A stretch of DNA of 64,000 bases from WS-9 sp036274595 (GTDB taxonomy: Bacteria; Eisenbacteria; RBG-16-71-46; SZUA-252), in the NCBI GenBank assembly GCA_036274595.1, contig DASUFL010000118.1, positions 12,924 to 76,923 of the forward strand, written 5' to 3'. The first letter of the stretch is position 1. Each line of letters starts with the position of its first letter. Both the position numbers and the translations under genes were made by a program. The notes under the pieces were generated by a model, which was not told the DNA's origin, made no database searches, and saw only the letters and a program-made list of their open reading frames with translations. Shown here one piece after another: positions 41,818 to 49,370 of the stretch.

Positions 41818-44742
41818 ATGTTCGTCTCCCGCGCGCCAGGAACCCGCTTCGGTCCGTACGAGCTGATCGACCGCCTGGGCCAGGGCGGGATGGGCGAGGT
41901 CTATCGCGCCCGCGACACCCGTCTCGGACGCGAGGTCGCGCTCAAGGTCCTTCCCGAAAACGCCACGGCTTCGTCCGAGGCCAGGGCGCGCTTCGAGCGT
42001 GAAGCCCGCGCCATCTCCCGGCTCAACCACCCCCACATCTGCACCCTCTACGACATCGGGAGCGAGCAGGGGACCGACTACCTCGTCATGGAGCTCATCC
42101 CCGGCGACACCCTCGCGACCCGCATGCGGGGCGCGGCGGTCCCGGAGGGCGAGGTCGTTCGCCTCGGGGCGCAGATCGCGGAAGCGCTCGACGCGGCCCA
42201 CCGCGCGGGTGTGGTCCATCGCGACCTGAAGCCGGCCAATCTCATCGTGACGCCGGGCGGGAACATCAAGGTCGTGGACTTCGGCCTTGCCAAGGCCGGG
42301 GCCGATCACGCGTCGTCCGCCGACACGACGCAGCTCGAGACCTCGCCGGGCGTGATCCTGGGCACCGTCGCCTACATGAGCCCGGAGCACGCTCGTGGGG
42401 GAGGGATCGACGCGCGGTCCGACCTGTTCAGCCTCGGCATCGTGCTCTACCAGCTCGCGACCGGAAGGCTCCCGTTCACGGGGACGACGACGCTCGAGAC
42501 GCTCCTCGCCATTGCCGCCGCCGAATGGCCGCGGGTCGAGGATGGCGCGCTCCCGGCCGGGCTCGAGCGGGTGCTCCGCCGGTGCCTCGAGCGCGACCCG
42601 GCCCGGCGCTATTCCTCCATGGCGGAGCTCAAGGCCGATCTGGTCCGGCTCGCGGATGGAGGAGCGCGCGACCGTCCGCACCATCTGCCGCCCTCCGCGA
42701 CCTCGTTCATCGGGCGTGAGGTCGAGATCGCCGAGCTCTCGGAGCTCATCGGCGCCGGCCGGCTCGTGACGATCACGGGGGCCGGAGGCTCCGGGAAGAC
42801 GCGACTCGCGATGGAGACCGCGCGCCGCCTCGTTCCACGGTTCGACGCGGGCGTCCGCCAGGTGAGCTTCGACCCCGAGCTCGATCCGTCGCTCGTCGCC
42901 TCGGCGATCGCCGAGGCGTTCGGCGTCGTCGACCAGGAAGAATCGACGGTGCTCGACCGGCTCGCCGCCGAGATCGGAGCGAAGGAGCTCCTCCTCGTCG
43001 TGGACGGGTGCGAGCACGTGCTCGACGAGACGGCCCGCGCCCTCGAGTCCCTGATGGGAGCGGCCCCGAAGCTTCGCGTCCTCGCGACCAGCCGCGAGAG
43101 CTTGAACGTGGCGGGGGAGCGGGTCTGGTCGGCGCCCCCCCTGTCTCTGCCGGAAGGCGCCGCCGGCATCGAGACCGCGATGCGCTCCGACGCCGTGCGG
43201 CTCTTCCACGACCGGGCGGTCGCGCGCGATCCGCGCTTCGCGCTCACGGGTGGAAACATCGAGGCGGTCCTCTCCATCTGCCGCCGCCTGGAAGGCATCC
43301 CGCTCGCCATCGAGCTGGCGGTGGCGCGCATCCCGGCGATGGCCCCCGCCGAGATCGAGCGCCGCCTCGACGATTGCTTCCGCGTCCTGAGCGGCGGGCG
43401 TCGCGGCGGTCCGGCGCGCCACCAGACGCTTCGCGCGGCGCTCGACTGGAGCCACGACCTCCTGTCCGAGCCGGAGCGCGTCCTCTACCGGCGGCTGGCC
43501 GTCTTCGCGGGGGGCTTCGATCTCGAGCAGGCGGAATCCGTCTGCGGCTTCGGCACCCTCCCGGAAGGCGAGGTGCTCGACACGCTCGCCCGTCTCGTCG
43601 ACAAGTCCCTCGTCGTGAGCCGGCACGACGACGAGGGGCGCACGCGCTACCGCCTGCTCGAGCCCTTGCGGCAGCACGCCGAAGAGCACCTCCGCGCCGC
43701 CGGCGAGCTCGACGAGATCGCGCGGCGCCACGCCGAGCAGATGGCGGCGTTCGCGGACCGCGCATATGACGAGCGGACCCGAGATCCGGCGCGCTGGGTC
43801 GAGCGCCTGGAGCGCGACCACGACAACCTGCGCGCGGCGCTCGCCTGGACGGCGGCGCACGATGCCAGGCTCGATCTCAGGCTGGCCGGAGCGCTCGCGT
43901 GGTTCTGGCAGATGCACGGCCACTATCGCGAAGGACGTCAGGCGCTCCGCCGCGTGCTGGGGCGCGAGCGGGGACGAACGCGCGAGGCCGCGCGCGCGCT
44001 CGCGGGGGCCAGCGTCCTCGCGGCCTGGGGCGGTGAAGCGGGCGGCGGCGGCGGCACGGCGGAGGAGAGCCTCGCGATCTGGCGCGAGCTCGGGGATGCG
44101 CGCGAGGTCGCGGCGGCGCTCGAAGGGATCGGCTGGAGCCGATGGATCGCGGAGGACGACGCAGGGGCGATCGCGGCGTTCGAGGAGGGGCTCGCGACGT
44201 TCGAGCGGCTTGGAGACGCGCCGATGGTGAACCGCGCGAAGCTGGCGGTCGCGCAGGTGCTCGTGGGCATTCCCGACCTCGACCGCGCCCTCGCGCTCGT
44301 GCGGGAGGTGCTCCCCTCGGCGATCGAGCAGCGAAACGCGCGCGACATCCACTTCGCGCTCCACTTCCAGGCGGACTGCGCGCTCATCGCGGGAGATGCC
44401 CACAACGCCGAGGTGTTCTACGCCGACAGTCTGCGCGCGGCCATCGACGCCGGCGATCCCTCGGAGATGTGCTTCGAGATCGAGGGGATCGCCATGGCGC
44501 TGGCCGGGCAGGGGCGCGACCGCAAGGCGATGGTTCTCGTCGGGGCGCTCAAGGCCGAGCGGGAGCGGCTTGGCGTCGATTTCCACGTGCGCTTCTGGGA
44601 TGCCCTCATCGATCGGTTCCTCACGCCCGCCCGCGAGCGCATGGGCCAAGATGCCGCGGCCGCGGAGCGCGAGGGGCGCGCCATGAGCTTTCGCGCCGCG
44701 ATCGACTACGCGCTCTCCTCCGACCGCGACGGAACGGGCTGA
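41818..44742 (+). CDS. Ser/Thr protein kinase fused to STAND ATPase and TPR-like repeats
   Basis: About 974 residues. The N-terminal Hanks-type kinase has a Gly loop (LGQGGMGEVYRARD), Lys in REVALKVLP, HRDLKPANLIV and VVDFGLAKAG with APE-like YMSPEHARGG. At about residue 290 a STAND/NB-ARC-like ATPase begins (TSFIGREVEIAELSELIG) with Walker A ITGAGGSGKTRLAME, Walker B LLLVVDGCEHVL and a GIPLAIELAVARI motif. The C-terminal third is helical TPR-like. There is no transmembrane helix and no DNA-binding domain. Related kinase-AfsR-like proteins sense signals and reprogramme transcription or metabolism; the partner is unknown. An in-frame ATG at 41797 would add seven residues. Confidence 0.9.
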   Translation: MFVSRAPGTRFGPYELIDRLGQGGMGEVYRARDTRLGREVALKVLPENATASSEARARFEREARAISRLNHPHICTLYDIGSEQGTDYLVMELIPGDTLATRMRGAAVPEGEVVRLGAQIAEALDAAHRAGVVHRDLKPANLIVTPGGNIKVVDFGLAKAGADHASSADTTQLETSPGVILGTVAYMSPEHARGGGIDARSDLFSLGIVLYQLATGRLPFTGTTTLETLLAIAAAEWPRVEDGALPAGLERVLRRCLERDPARRYSSMAELKADLVRLADGGARDRPHHLPPSATSFIGREVEIAELSELIGAGRLVTITGAGGSGKTRLAMETARRLVPRFDAGVRQVSFDPELDPSLVASAIAEAFGVVDQEESTVLDRLAAEIGAKELLLVVDGCEHVLDETARALESLMGAAPKLRVLATSRESLNVAGERVWSAPPLSLPEGAAGIETAMRSDAVRLFHDRAVARDPRFALTGGNIEAVLSICRRLEGIPLAIELAVARIPAMAPAEIERRLDDCFRVLSGGRRGGPARHQTLRAALDWSHDLLSEPERVLYRRLAVFAGGFDLEQAESVCGFGTLPEGEVLDTLARLVDKSLVVSRHDDEGRTRYRLLEPLRQHAEEHLRAAGELDEIARRHAEQMAAFADRAYDERTRDPARWVERLERDHDNLRAALAWTAAHDARLDLRLAGALAWFWQMHGHYREGRQALRRVLGRERGRTREAARALAGASVLAAWGGEAGGGGGTAEESLAIWRELGDAREVAAALEGIGWSRWIAEDDAGAIAAFEEGLATFERLGDAPMVNRAKLAVAQVLVGIPDLDRALALVREVLPSAIEQRNARDIHFALHFQADCALIAGDAHNAEVFYADSLRAAIDAGDPSEMCFEIEGIAMALAGQGRDRKAMVLVGALKAERERLGVDFHVRFWDALIDRFLTPARERMGQDAAAAEREGRAMSFRAAIDYALSSDRDGTG

Positions 44743-44744
44743 GC

Positions 44745-44750
44745 TATACT
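44745..44750 (+). promoter_or_regulatory. -10 TATACT
   Basis: TATACT lies 61 bases before ATG 44812. A CCGGGC/GCCCGG hairpin in the leader (about 44761-44780) may separate it from the upstream kinase gene. No clear -35. Confidence 0.4.
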
Positions 44751-44811
44751 CGGCGCTCGTCCGGGCCCCCAGGAGCCCGGGCATTCAACCATCGGTGACC
44801 GGGGGGACACC

Positions 44812-45804
44812 ATGAAGCGCATCCTGCTCATCCTGTTTGCCTGCCTCGCGCCAGCACTTGCACGCGCGCAAGCCATCGACCTCACCACGCTCGGAGCGAC
44901 CTTCTTCGGAGCGGACGGCGCCCGCTGGTATCAGGGCACGACGTTCGTGGGGAGCACGTCGTTCGTGGAGTTCCTGCGACTCCAGGGGACCTCGACCGAG
45001 CAGGGCTTCAACACCGACTTCCGCCCCTTCTCGGAGAACCAGGTCGGAAACACGGCCACGCATTCGATCACGTTCGGCCTGTTCCAGCCCCGAATCCTGA
45101 CGGATGCGACCGGCGCGTATCGGTTCTACACCCTGCTTCTCGACGTGAACGAGATGACGAGCAGCGGAGACAACTACCTCTCGCTCGATTCCCTGACCAT
45201 CTACTCGGTGCCGGCCGGGAGCGGGGGGGCCCTCGGCACCCGCGCCGCGATCGCGGCGGTGGGCACGGTGCGGTACGACCTGGACGTACCTGCCAATCAG
45301 GTCGTGCTGATCGATGGAAATCTCGTTCTGGGCAGCGGCGCGAACGACATCGAGATCGACATCCCCGCCTCGCGATTCGACGGCGTCGGCGCCAGTGACT
45401 ACATCTACGTCCTGATGAATCTCGGGCAGATCGGAACGGTTGGGGCGCGGAAGTACGGAACATCGGGCGGCTTCGAGGAGCTGCGCTACTACTCGCAGAC
45501 GTTGACCGACGTGGAGGGGACCTCCTCGGCGACCACGGGACCGTGGATACGCATGATCGGCGCGCCGTCGGGCGCGTTTCGCGCTCACTACTACGTGCCA
45601 GGGGCGGGGCAGGTGCGTCTCACCCTGTACGACATCCACGGTCGAGCCGTCGCCTCCACCTCCCTCCGGGAGGAGGGCGGCGGAATGCGAGACCTGCCCC
45701 TCCACACCGTCACGAGCGTCTCTCGCCTCGCCTCGGGAATATATTTCTACCGATTCGAATGGAACGAGACGCGGCGGAACGGGAAAGTCGCGATCCTGCG
45801 TTGA
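44812..45804 (+). CDS. secreted protein with C-terminal FlgD/T9SS-like sorting domain
   Basis: This 330-residue protein has a signal peptide (ILLILFACLAPALARAQ), a beta-rich middle with no domain I can name, and a C-terminal Ig-like sorting domain: GQVRLTLYDIHGRAVAS, LASGIYFYRFEW and the terminal NGKVAILR. That end matches FlgD-Ig/type IX secretion signals in FCB-group bacteria, which direct export across the outer membrane and surface attachment. The T9SS machinery is not in this window. It is a useful taxonomic hint. Confidence 0.8.
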   Translation: MKRILLILFACLAPALARAQAIDLTTLGATFFGADGARWYQGTTFVGSTSFVEFLRLQGTSTEQGFNTDFRPFSENQVGNTATHSITFGLFQPRILTDATGAYRFYTLLLDVNEMTSSGDNYLSLDSLTIYSVPAGSGGALGTRAAIAAVGTVRYDLDVPANQVVLIDGNLVLGSGANDIEIDIPASRFDGVGASDYIYVLMNLGQIGTVGARKYGTSGGFEELRYYSQTLTDVEGTSSATTGPWIRMIGAPSGAFRAHYYVPGAGQVRLTLYDIHGRAVASTSLREEGGGMRDLPLHTVTSVSRLASGIYFYRFEWNETRRNGKVAILR

Positions 45805-45813
45805 GTTAGGTCG

Positions 45814-45888
45814 GAACCCCCTGCGGTCCGTATCTTGCTGCACGTACCCCGATGAGGCCGTTGGGCCCATTTCATACATCGGGGGTTC
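45814..45888 (+). repeat. two mutually exclusive inverted repeats before the L,D-transpeptidase gene
   Basis: GAACCCCC (45814-45821) is the exact reverse complement of GGGGGTTC (45881-45888), and CCCCGATG (45847-45854) of CATCGGGG (45877-45884). The right arms overlap, so only one stem can form at a time. A possible -10 TATCTT lies at 45831-45836; if used, the first left arm would be outside the RNA. Confidence 0.45.
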
Positions 45889-45894
45889 AAAACC

Positions 45895-47529
45895 ATGAAT
45901 CGCTCCGTCGCCCTGCTCGCTGCATCGATCTGTCTCGCCCTCTCGCCCGTCGGCTGTGGCTCCCAGCCGGCTCCGCGTGAAGTCGAGGGCAAGCTGCGCA
46001 CTCAGGTCCCCGCATTCGTCGGCAAGCCCGGCGCGACCGTCCGCGGCGAGCCGCTTCTCGAGCGTGAAGCCGTCGCCAAGTTCTACGAGGCGCGCCAGTA
46101 CCGGTCTGCCTGGCCGTCGGAGCGGAGCACCGGCGATCTCCTGGACGGGATCAGGGACGTCGACGCGGACGGCCTCAAACCGTCCGACTACCACCTCGAC
46201 GCGATCCAGAAGCTCGTCGACGAGCAGAAGACGGCGCGCGATCCCGCGATCCAGGCCGATCTCGACATCCTCATGACCGACGCCGTGGCGGCGATCGTCG
46301 ACGACATGCGCTACGGGCGCGTGCGTCCGGCGAGCGTGAATCCGGCCTGGAACATGGATCCGCGCGAGGGCGCGCCCCCGCTCGAGACGGAGCTCGACAA
46401 GGTGGTCGGAGCCGATCGCGTGCGGACCGCGCTCCAGCAGGAGCGGCCGCAGCACTTCATCTACCAAGGACTCGTGAAGGCGCTCGCCGATCTCCGGAAG
46501 ATCGAATCCAACGGCGGGTGGAGAACCATCCCCTCCGGCCCGACGCTCAAGGCGGGCATGCGGAACGCTCGCGTCCCCGCGCTCAGGGAGCGCCTCCAGG
46601 CGTCCGGCGAGCTCGAGCCGGGTCGGAGCGCCGACTCCCTCCGGTTCGACACGAGCGTGGATCGCGCGGTGAAGCTCTTCCAGGCGCGCCACCGGCTCGA
46701 TGAGGACGGCGTGGTCGGGAAGGGCGTGCTCGCCGAGCTCAATGTGCCGGTCGCCGCGCGCATCGGCCAGGTTCGTGTGAATCTCGAGCGCGCGAGGTGG
46801 GTGCTCGGAGGTCTCGACAACGACTTCGTGCTCGTGAACCTGCCCGCGTTCAAGGCGTACCTGATCCGCGGCGGCCGGAACATCTGGGAGTCGCGCATCG
46901 TGATCGGCCAGGAGGCGCGGCAGACGCCGAGCTTCCGCGCCACCATGCAGACCGTCGTCTTCAACCCCGACTGGACCGTGCCCCCGACGATCCTCGCCGA
47001 GGACGTCCTCGACGGCATGCGCCAGGGGAAGAACGTGCTCGCCGAAAAGCGGCTCCAGGTCTACGACAAGGACGGAAACGAGGTGAATCCCAGCTCCATC
47101 GACTGGGACTCCGCCTCGCCGGACGACTTCCCGTACACGCTCAAGCAGGACCCGGGTGAGGACAACGCGCTCGGCCGGGTGAAGTTCCTCTTCCCCAACA
47201 AGTACTCGATTTATCTCCATGACACGCCGAGCAAGAGCCTGTTCGAATCGAGGAAGCGGACCTTCAGCTCCGGCTGCATCCGGATCGAGCACCCTCTCGA
47301 TCTCGCGGAGATCCTGCTCTCCGGGCAGGACGGCTGGAATCGCGCGAAAATGGACGACGTCATCGCGCAGGGAGCGACGACGAACGTGCAGCTCGAGCAC
47401 CCGATTCCGGTCGTGATCGTCTACTGGACGGTGAGCGTGGGCGCGTCGGGCGAGGTGCGATATACGCGGGACCCCTACGATCTCGACCCGCCGCTCCTGC
47501 AGGCGCTGAGCCGGGCGAGGCGGTCGTAG
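45895..47529 (+). CDS. L,D-transpeptidase, YcbB/LdtD type, lipoprotein-like signal
   Basis: This 544-residue protein has a signal with possible lipobox (CLALSPVGCGSQP), an N-terminal scaffold region (EREAVAKFYEARQYRSAW), a peptidoglycan-binding helix bundle (FDTSVDRAVKLFQARHRLDE) and a YkuD catalytic domain: VLVNLPAFKAYLIRGG, HDTPSKSLFESRKRTF and nucleophile Cys461 in SSGCIRIEHPLDLA. It forms 3-3 crosslinks in peptidoglycan, bypassing penicillin-binding proteins. It is followed by a strong terminator. The competing hairpins upstream may control it. Confidence 0.93.
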   Translation: MNRSVALLAASICLALSPVGCGSQPAPREVEGKLRTQVPAFVGKPGATVRGEPLLEREAVAKFYEARQYRSAWPSERSTGDLLDGIRDVDADGLKPSDYHLDAIQKLVDEQKTARDPAIQADLDILMTDAVAAIVDDMRYGRVRPASVNPAWNMDPREGAPPLETELDKVVGADRVRTALQQERPQHFIYQGLVKALADLRKIESNGGWRTIPSGPTLKAGMRNARVPALRERLQASGELEPGRSADSLRFDTSVDRAVKLFQARHRLDEDGVVGKGVLAELNVPVAARIGQVRVNLERARWVLGGLDNDFVLVNLPAFKAYLIRGGRNIWESRIVIGQEARQTPSFRATMQTVVFNPDWTVPPTILAEDVLDGMRQGKNVLAEKRLQVYDKDGNEVNPSSIDWDSASPDDFPYTLKQDPGEDNALGRVKFLFPNKYSIYLHDTPSKSLFESRKRTFSSGCIRIEHPLDLAEILLSGQDGWNRAKMDDVIAQGATTNVQLEHPIPVVIVYWTVSVGASGEVRYTRDPYDLDPPLLQALSRARRS

Positions 47530-47567
47530 CGCGAGCGGCAGCGTCGAGCGAACGGCACCCATGAAAA

Positions 47568-47591
47568 CGGGGCTCCCTGATGGGAGCCCCG
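47568..47591. terminator. bidirectional intrinsic terminator
   Basis: CGGGGCTCCC-TGAT-GGGAGCCCCG is a perfect 10-bp stem. On the minus strand it is followed by TTTT, so it ends the convergent secreted-protein gene and probably also the L,D-transpeptidase gene. Confidence 0.85.
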
Positions 47592-47618
47592 ATTCGTCGG
47601 CGTTCGTGATGCGCGTGC

Positions 47619-48212
47619 TTAGCGGCTTCCGTAGCGCCCGTCCTGGACGTACCGCCGGTCGCGGCGCTGCCGGTCATTGTTCCGGTCGCGCTGGTTCGAG
47701 TCCGTCCGCTGGTCGTTGCGCCGGTCGTCGTTCCGCTGCCAGCCGCCTTGACTCGGGTTGGAGCCGCGATCGCCGCCGCGGTTCCATCCGTTGTCGTTCC
47801 GATCCTGTCCCTGGTTCCGATGATAACCGTACGCGGGTGCGTGCGACGGGGGACCACCCCAGGCCCTGCGGTAGCGGGTCGGCACGTTGTAGATCGGCCG
47901 CGGCACCGAGCTCACCGCGATCCGGACGAACGGTCCGTTGTACGAGCTCGACTGGTACCAGCAGTTGTCCTCGACGTAATACCAGCTCCGGCCGTAGCGG
48001 TAGAGGTCGCGGTCGTAGTTGCGAACGTAGTAGACCGAGGACGCGGGGATGAGCGCCAGATCGGGTGCGGACTGGAAGTGGAGCGAGAGGCCCCGATACG
48101 GATCGCCCACGTGGAAGGAGACGCCGACGCTCACCGCGGCCTCGGACTTGGCCGGAAGCATGGCCGGGACGAGGAGGGCGGCCAGAGCGGTCATCAGAAG
48201 GATTCGTTTCAT
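47619..48212 (-). CDS. secreted hypothetical protein with Arg/Asn/Asp-rich tail
   Basis: ATG 48212 (MKRILLMTALAALLVPAMLP) begins a signal peptide and follows GGGGGA. The 197-residue product has one copy of an unrecognised motif, VYYVRNYDRDLYRYGRSWYY then NCWYQSSSYNGPFVRI and SSVPR, followed by a disordered, highly charged tail (GWQRNDDRRNDQRTDSNQRD). The same motif appears twice in the protein at 60259-61212. Function unknown; signal, tail and repeated module suggest a periplasmic or surface role. Confidence 0.75.
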   Translation of the reverse strand: MKRILLMTALAALLVPAMLPAKSEAAVSVGVSFHVGDPYRGLSLHFQSAPDLALIPASSVYYVRNYDRDLYRYGRSWYYVEDNCWYQSSSYNGPFVRIAVSSVPRPIYNVPTRYRRAWGGPPSHAPAYGYHRNQGQDRNDNGWNRGGDRGSNPSQGGWQRNDDRRNDQRTDSNQRDRNNDRQRRDRRYVQDGRYGSR

Positions 48213-48369
48213 CGTTCGTTCCCCCGTTTGGAGGTGAGTTGCGCGTGACGGCCGGCGTTCGGGGCCCGGCCTTTCTGTACCTTGAGACACGCAAACTCGG
48301 ACGGGGGTCGAGGTTGTGGCGACGATGGGACGAAGAGCCAAACCTCTGCCATATCTCGAAGGGCAACGG

Positions 48370-48417
48370 AAAAGGGCGGTGGGGAGAGGCCCCGTGAGGC
48401 CCCGCCCGCGCCGCCCT
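48370..48417 (-). terminator. intrinsic terminator of the cold-shock gene
   Basis: On the minus strand an AGGGCGG/CCGCCCT stem with inner GGGG/CCCC pairing is followed by TTTT (48373-48370), just after the cold-shock stop. Confidence 0.75.
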
Positions 48418-48439
48418 GTGTGATCCTGGTTCGACGAAC

Positions 48440-48640
48440 TTAGATCTTGCGGACCTGAGCCGCCGACAGCCCCTTCGGGCCGTTGGTCACCTCGAACTCC
48501 ACGCGATCGCCGTCCGCGAGGTTCTTGAAGCCCTCGCCCTGGATCGCCGAGTAGTGGACGAACACGTCCTCACCCTTGTCCTGAGCGATGAAGCCAAAGC
48601 CCTTCGCCTCGTTGAACCACTTCACGGTACCTTGAGTCAC
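48440..48640 (-). CDS. cold-shock protein (CspA family)
   Basis: This 66-residue single CSD protein has RNP1 (KGFGFIAQD) and RNP2 (DVFVHYSAI) and the standard start TQGTVKWFNEAKG. The start codon is GTG 48640 after AAAGGAG. It binds single-stranded nucleic acids as an RNA chaperone; expression may be constitutive or cold-induced. It has its own terminator and an upstream neighbour with a separate terminator, so it is monocistronic. Confidence 0.97.
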   Translation of the reverse strand: MTQGTVKWFNEAKGFGFIAQDKGEDVFVHYSAIQGEGFKNLADGDRVEFEVTNGPKGLSAAQVRKI

Positions 48641-48759
48641 TGTACTGCTCTCCTTTGCAACCGCCGGGCTCGTGCCCGGCCAAATGCCGTCATGCCGCGA
48701 CGGCCAGCGCCCGGTCTTCGTGACCGGGAGTCGGATTCAGGACGGCGCACGACGGCACG

Positions 48760-48791
48760 AAAAAGCCCCCAGCGGGTTCGCCGGAGGGCTT
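48760..48791 (-). terminator. intrinsic terminator of the 48861-49307 gene
   Basis: On the minus strand AAGCCCTC-C-GGCG, loop AACC, CGCTGGGGGCTT form a stem with one bulge, followed by five T (48764-48760). Confidence 0.8.
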
Positions 48792-48860
48792 GGCTCTGCT
48801 CTACCGTACTTCCACCTGCTACCGAATCAACCCTTCAGATGCCTTCCGGGGGGCCGGGAT

Positions 48861-49307
48861 TCAGGGCTTCGACGCTCCCGCGGCCATGCGGCGGTACTCG
48901 TAGGTGACGGCCTTGGTGTCCTCGCCCGCGTCGACGGTGGCGACGAGGGTGCCGTCCGCCCGGCGCACGTAGAGGATCCGCTTCGGGAAATCGTGGTCCG
49001 GATTCTCGAACATCACGCGGCGGTATCCGGCCGCGCCCTCCGTGAGCGAGGTCATCTTGAATTCGGTTCCCGGCGCGCGTCCGCCCGGGTGCGCGATGTA
49101 GACGAGGTCATCGCCCTTCTGCACGATGCGCAGGTATTCGAACTCGGCGAGCGCTCCGGCCTTCACCGTCCGGCTCATCCCGAGCATCGCGCCGCCCGCG
49201 GGAGCGCTCCAGTGCTCGTCGGTCCAGCGTTCCCCGCCGTTCGACGTCTCCCATCCGCCGGCGAGCCAGCCCAGCTCCTCGACCGTGTGCTTCGCGTCCG
49301 CCGCCAT
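48861..49307 (-). CDS. DUF6265-like small protein
   Basis: This 148-residue protein starts at ATG 49307 after AGGAGGC. It has the pattern of a lipocalin-like small domain family (DUF6265): LGWLAGGWETSNGGERWTDE, PAGGAMLGMSRTVKAG, AEFEYLRIVQKGDDLVYIAH and VMFENPDHDFPKRILYVR. The role of the family is unknown. It sits downstream of typA with a 63-bp gap and has its own terminator. Confidence 0.75.
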   Translation of the reverse strand: MAADAKHTVEELGWLAGGWETSNGGERWTDEHWSAPAGGAMLGMSRTVKAGALAEFEYLRIVQKGDDLVYIAHPGGRAPGTEFKMTSLTEGAAGYRRVMFENPDHDFPKRILYVRRADGTLVATVDAGEDTKAVTYEYRRMAAGASKP

Positions 49308-49370
49308 CGAGACGCCTCCTGCCGCGAGCGACCCGCAGGAGGGCGCCGGCCGCGAGCATCCCGGGTCCTC

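Noticed and set aside
41728..44784. 1018-codon open frame on the minus strand
   Set aside because: Shadow of the kinase-STAND gene, which has unmistakable kinase and P-loop motifs.
48641..48860. Search for a small gene or tRNA between the cold-shock gene and its neighbour
   Set aside because: Only a terminator hairpin is evident; no cloverleaf or supported frame.
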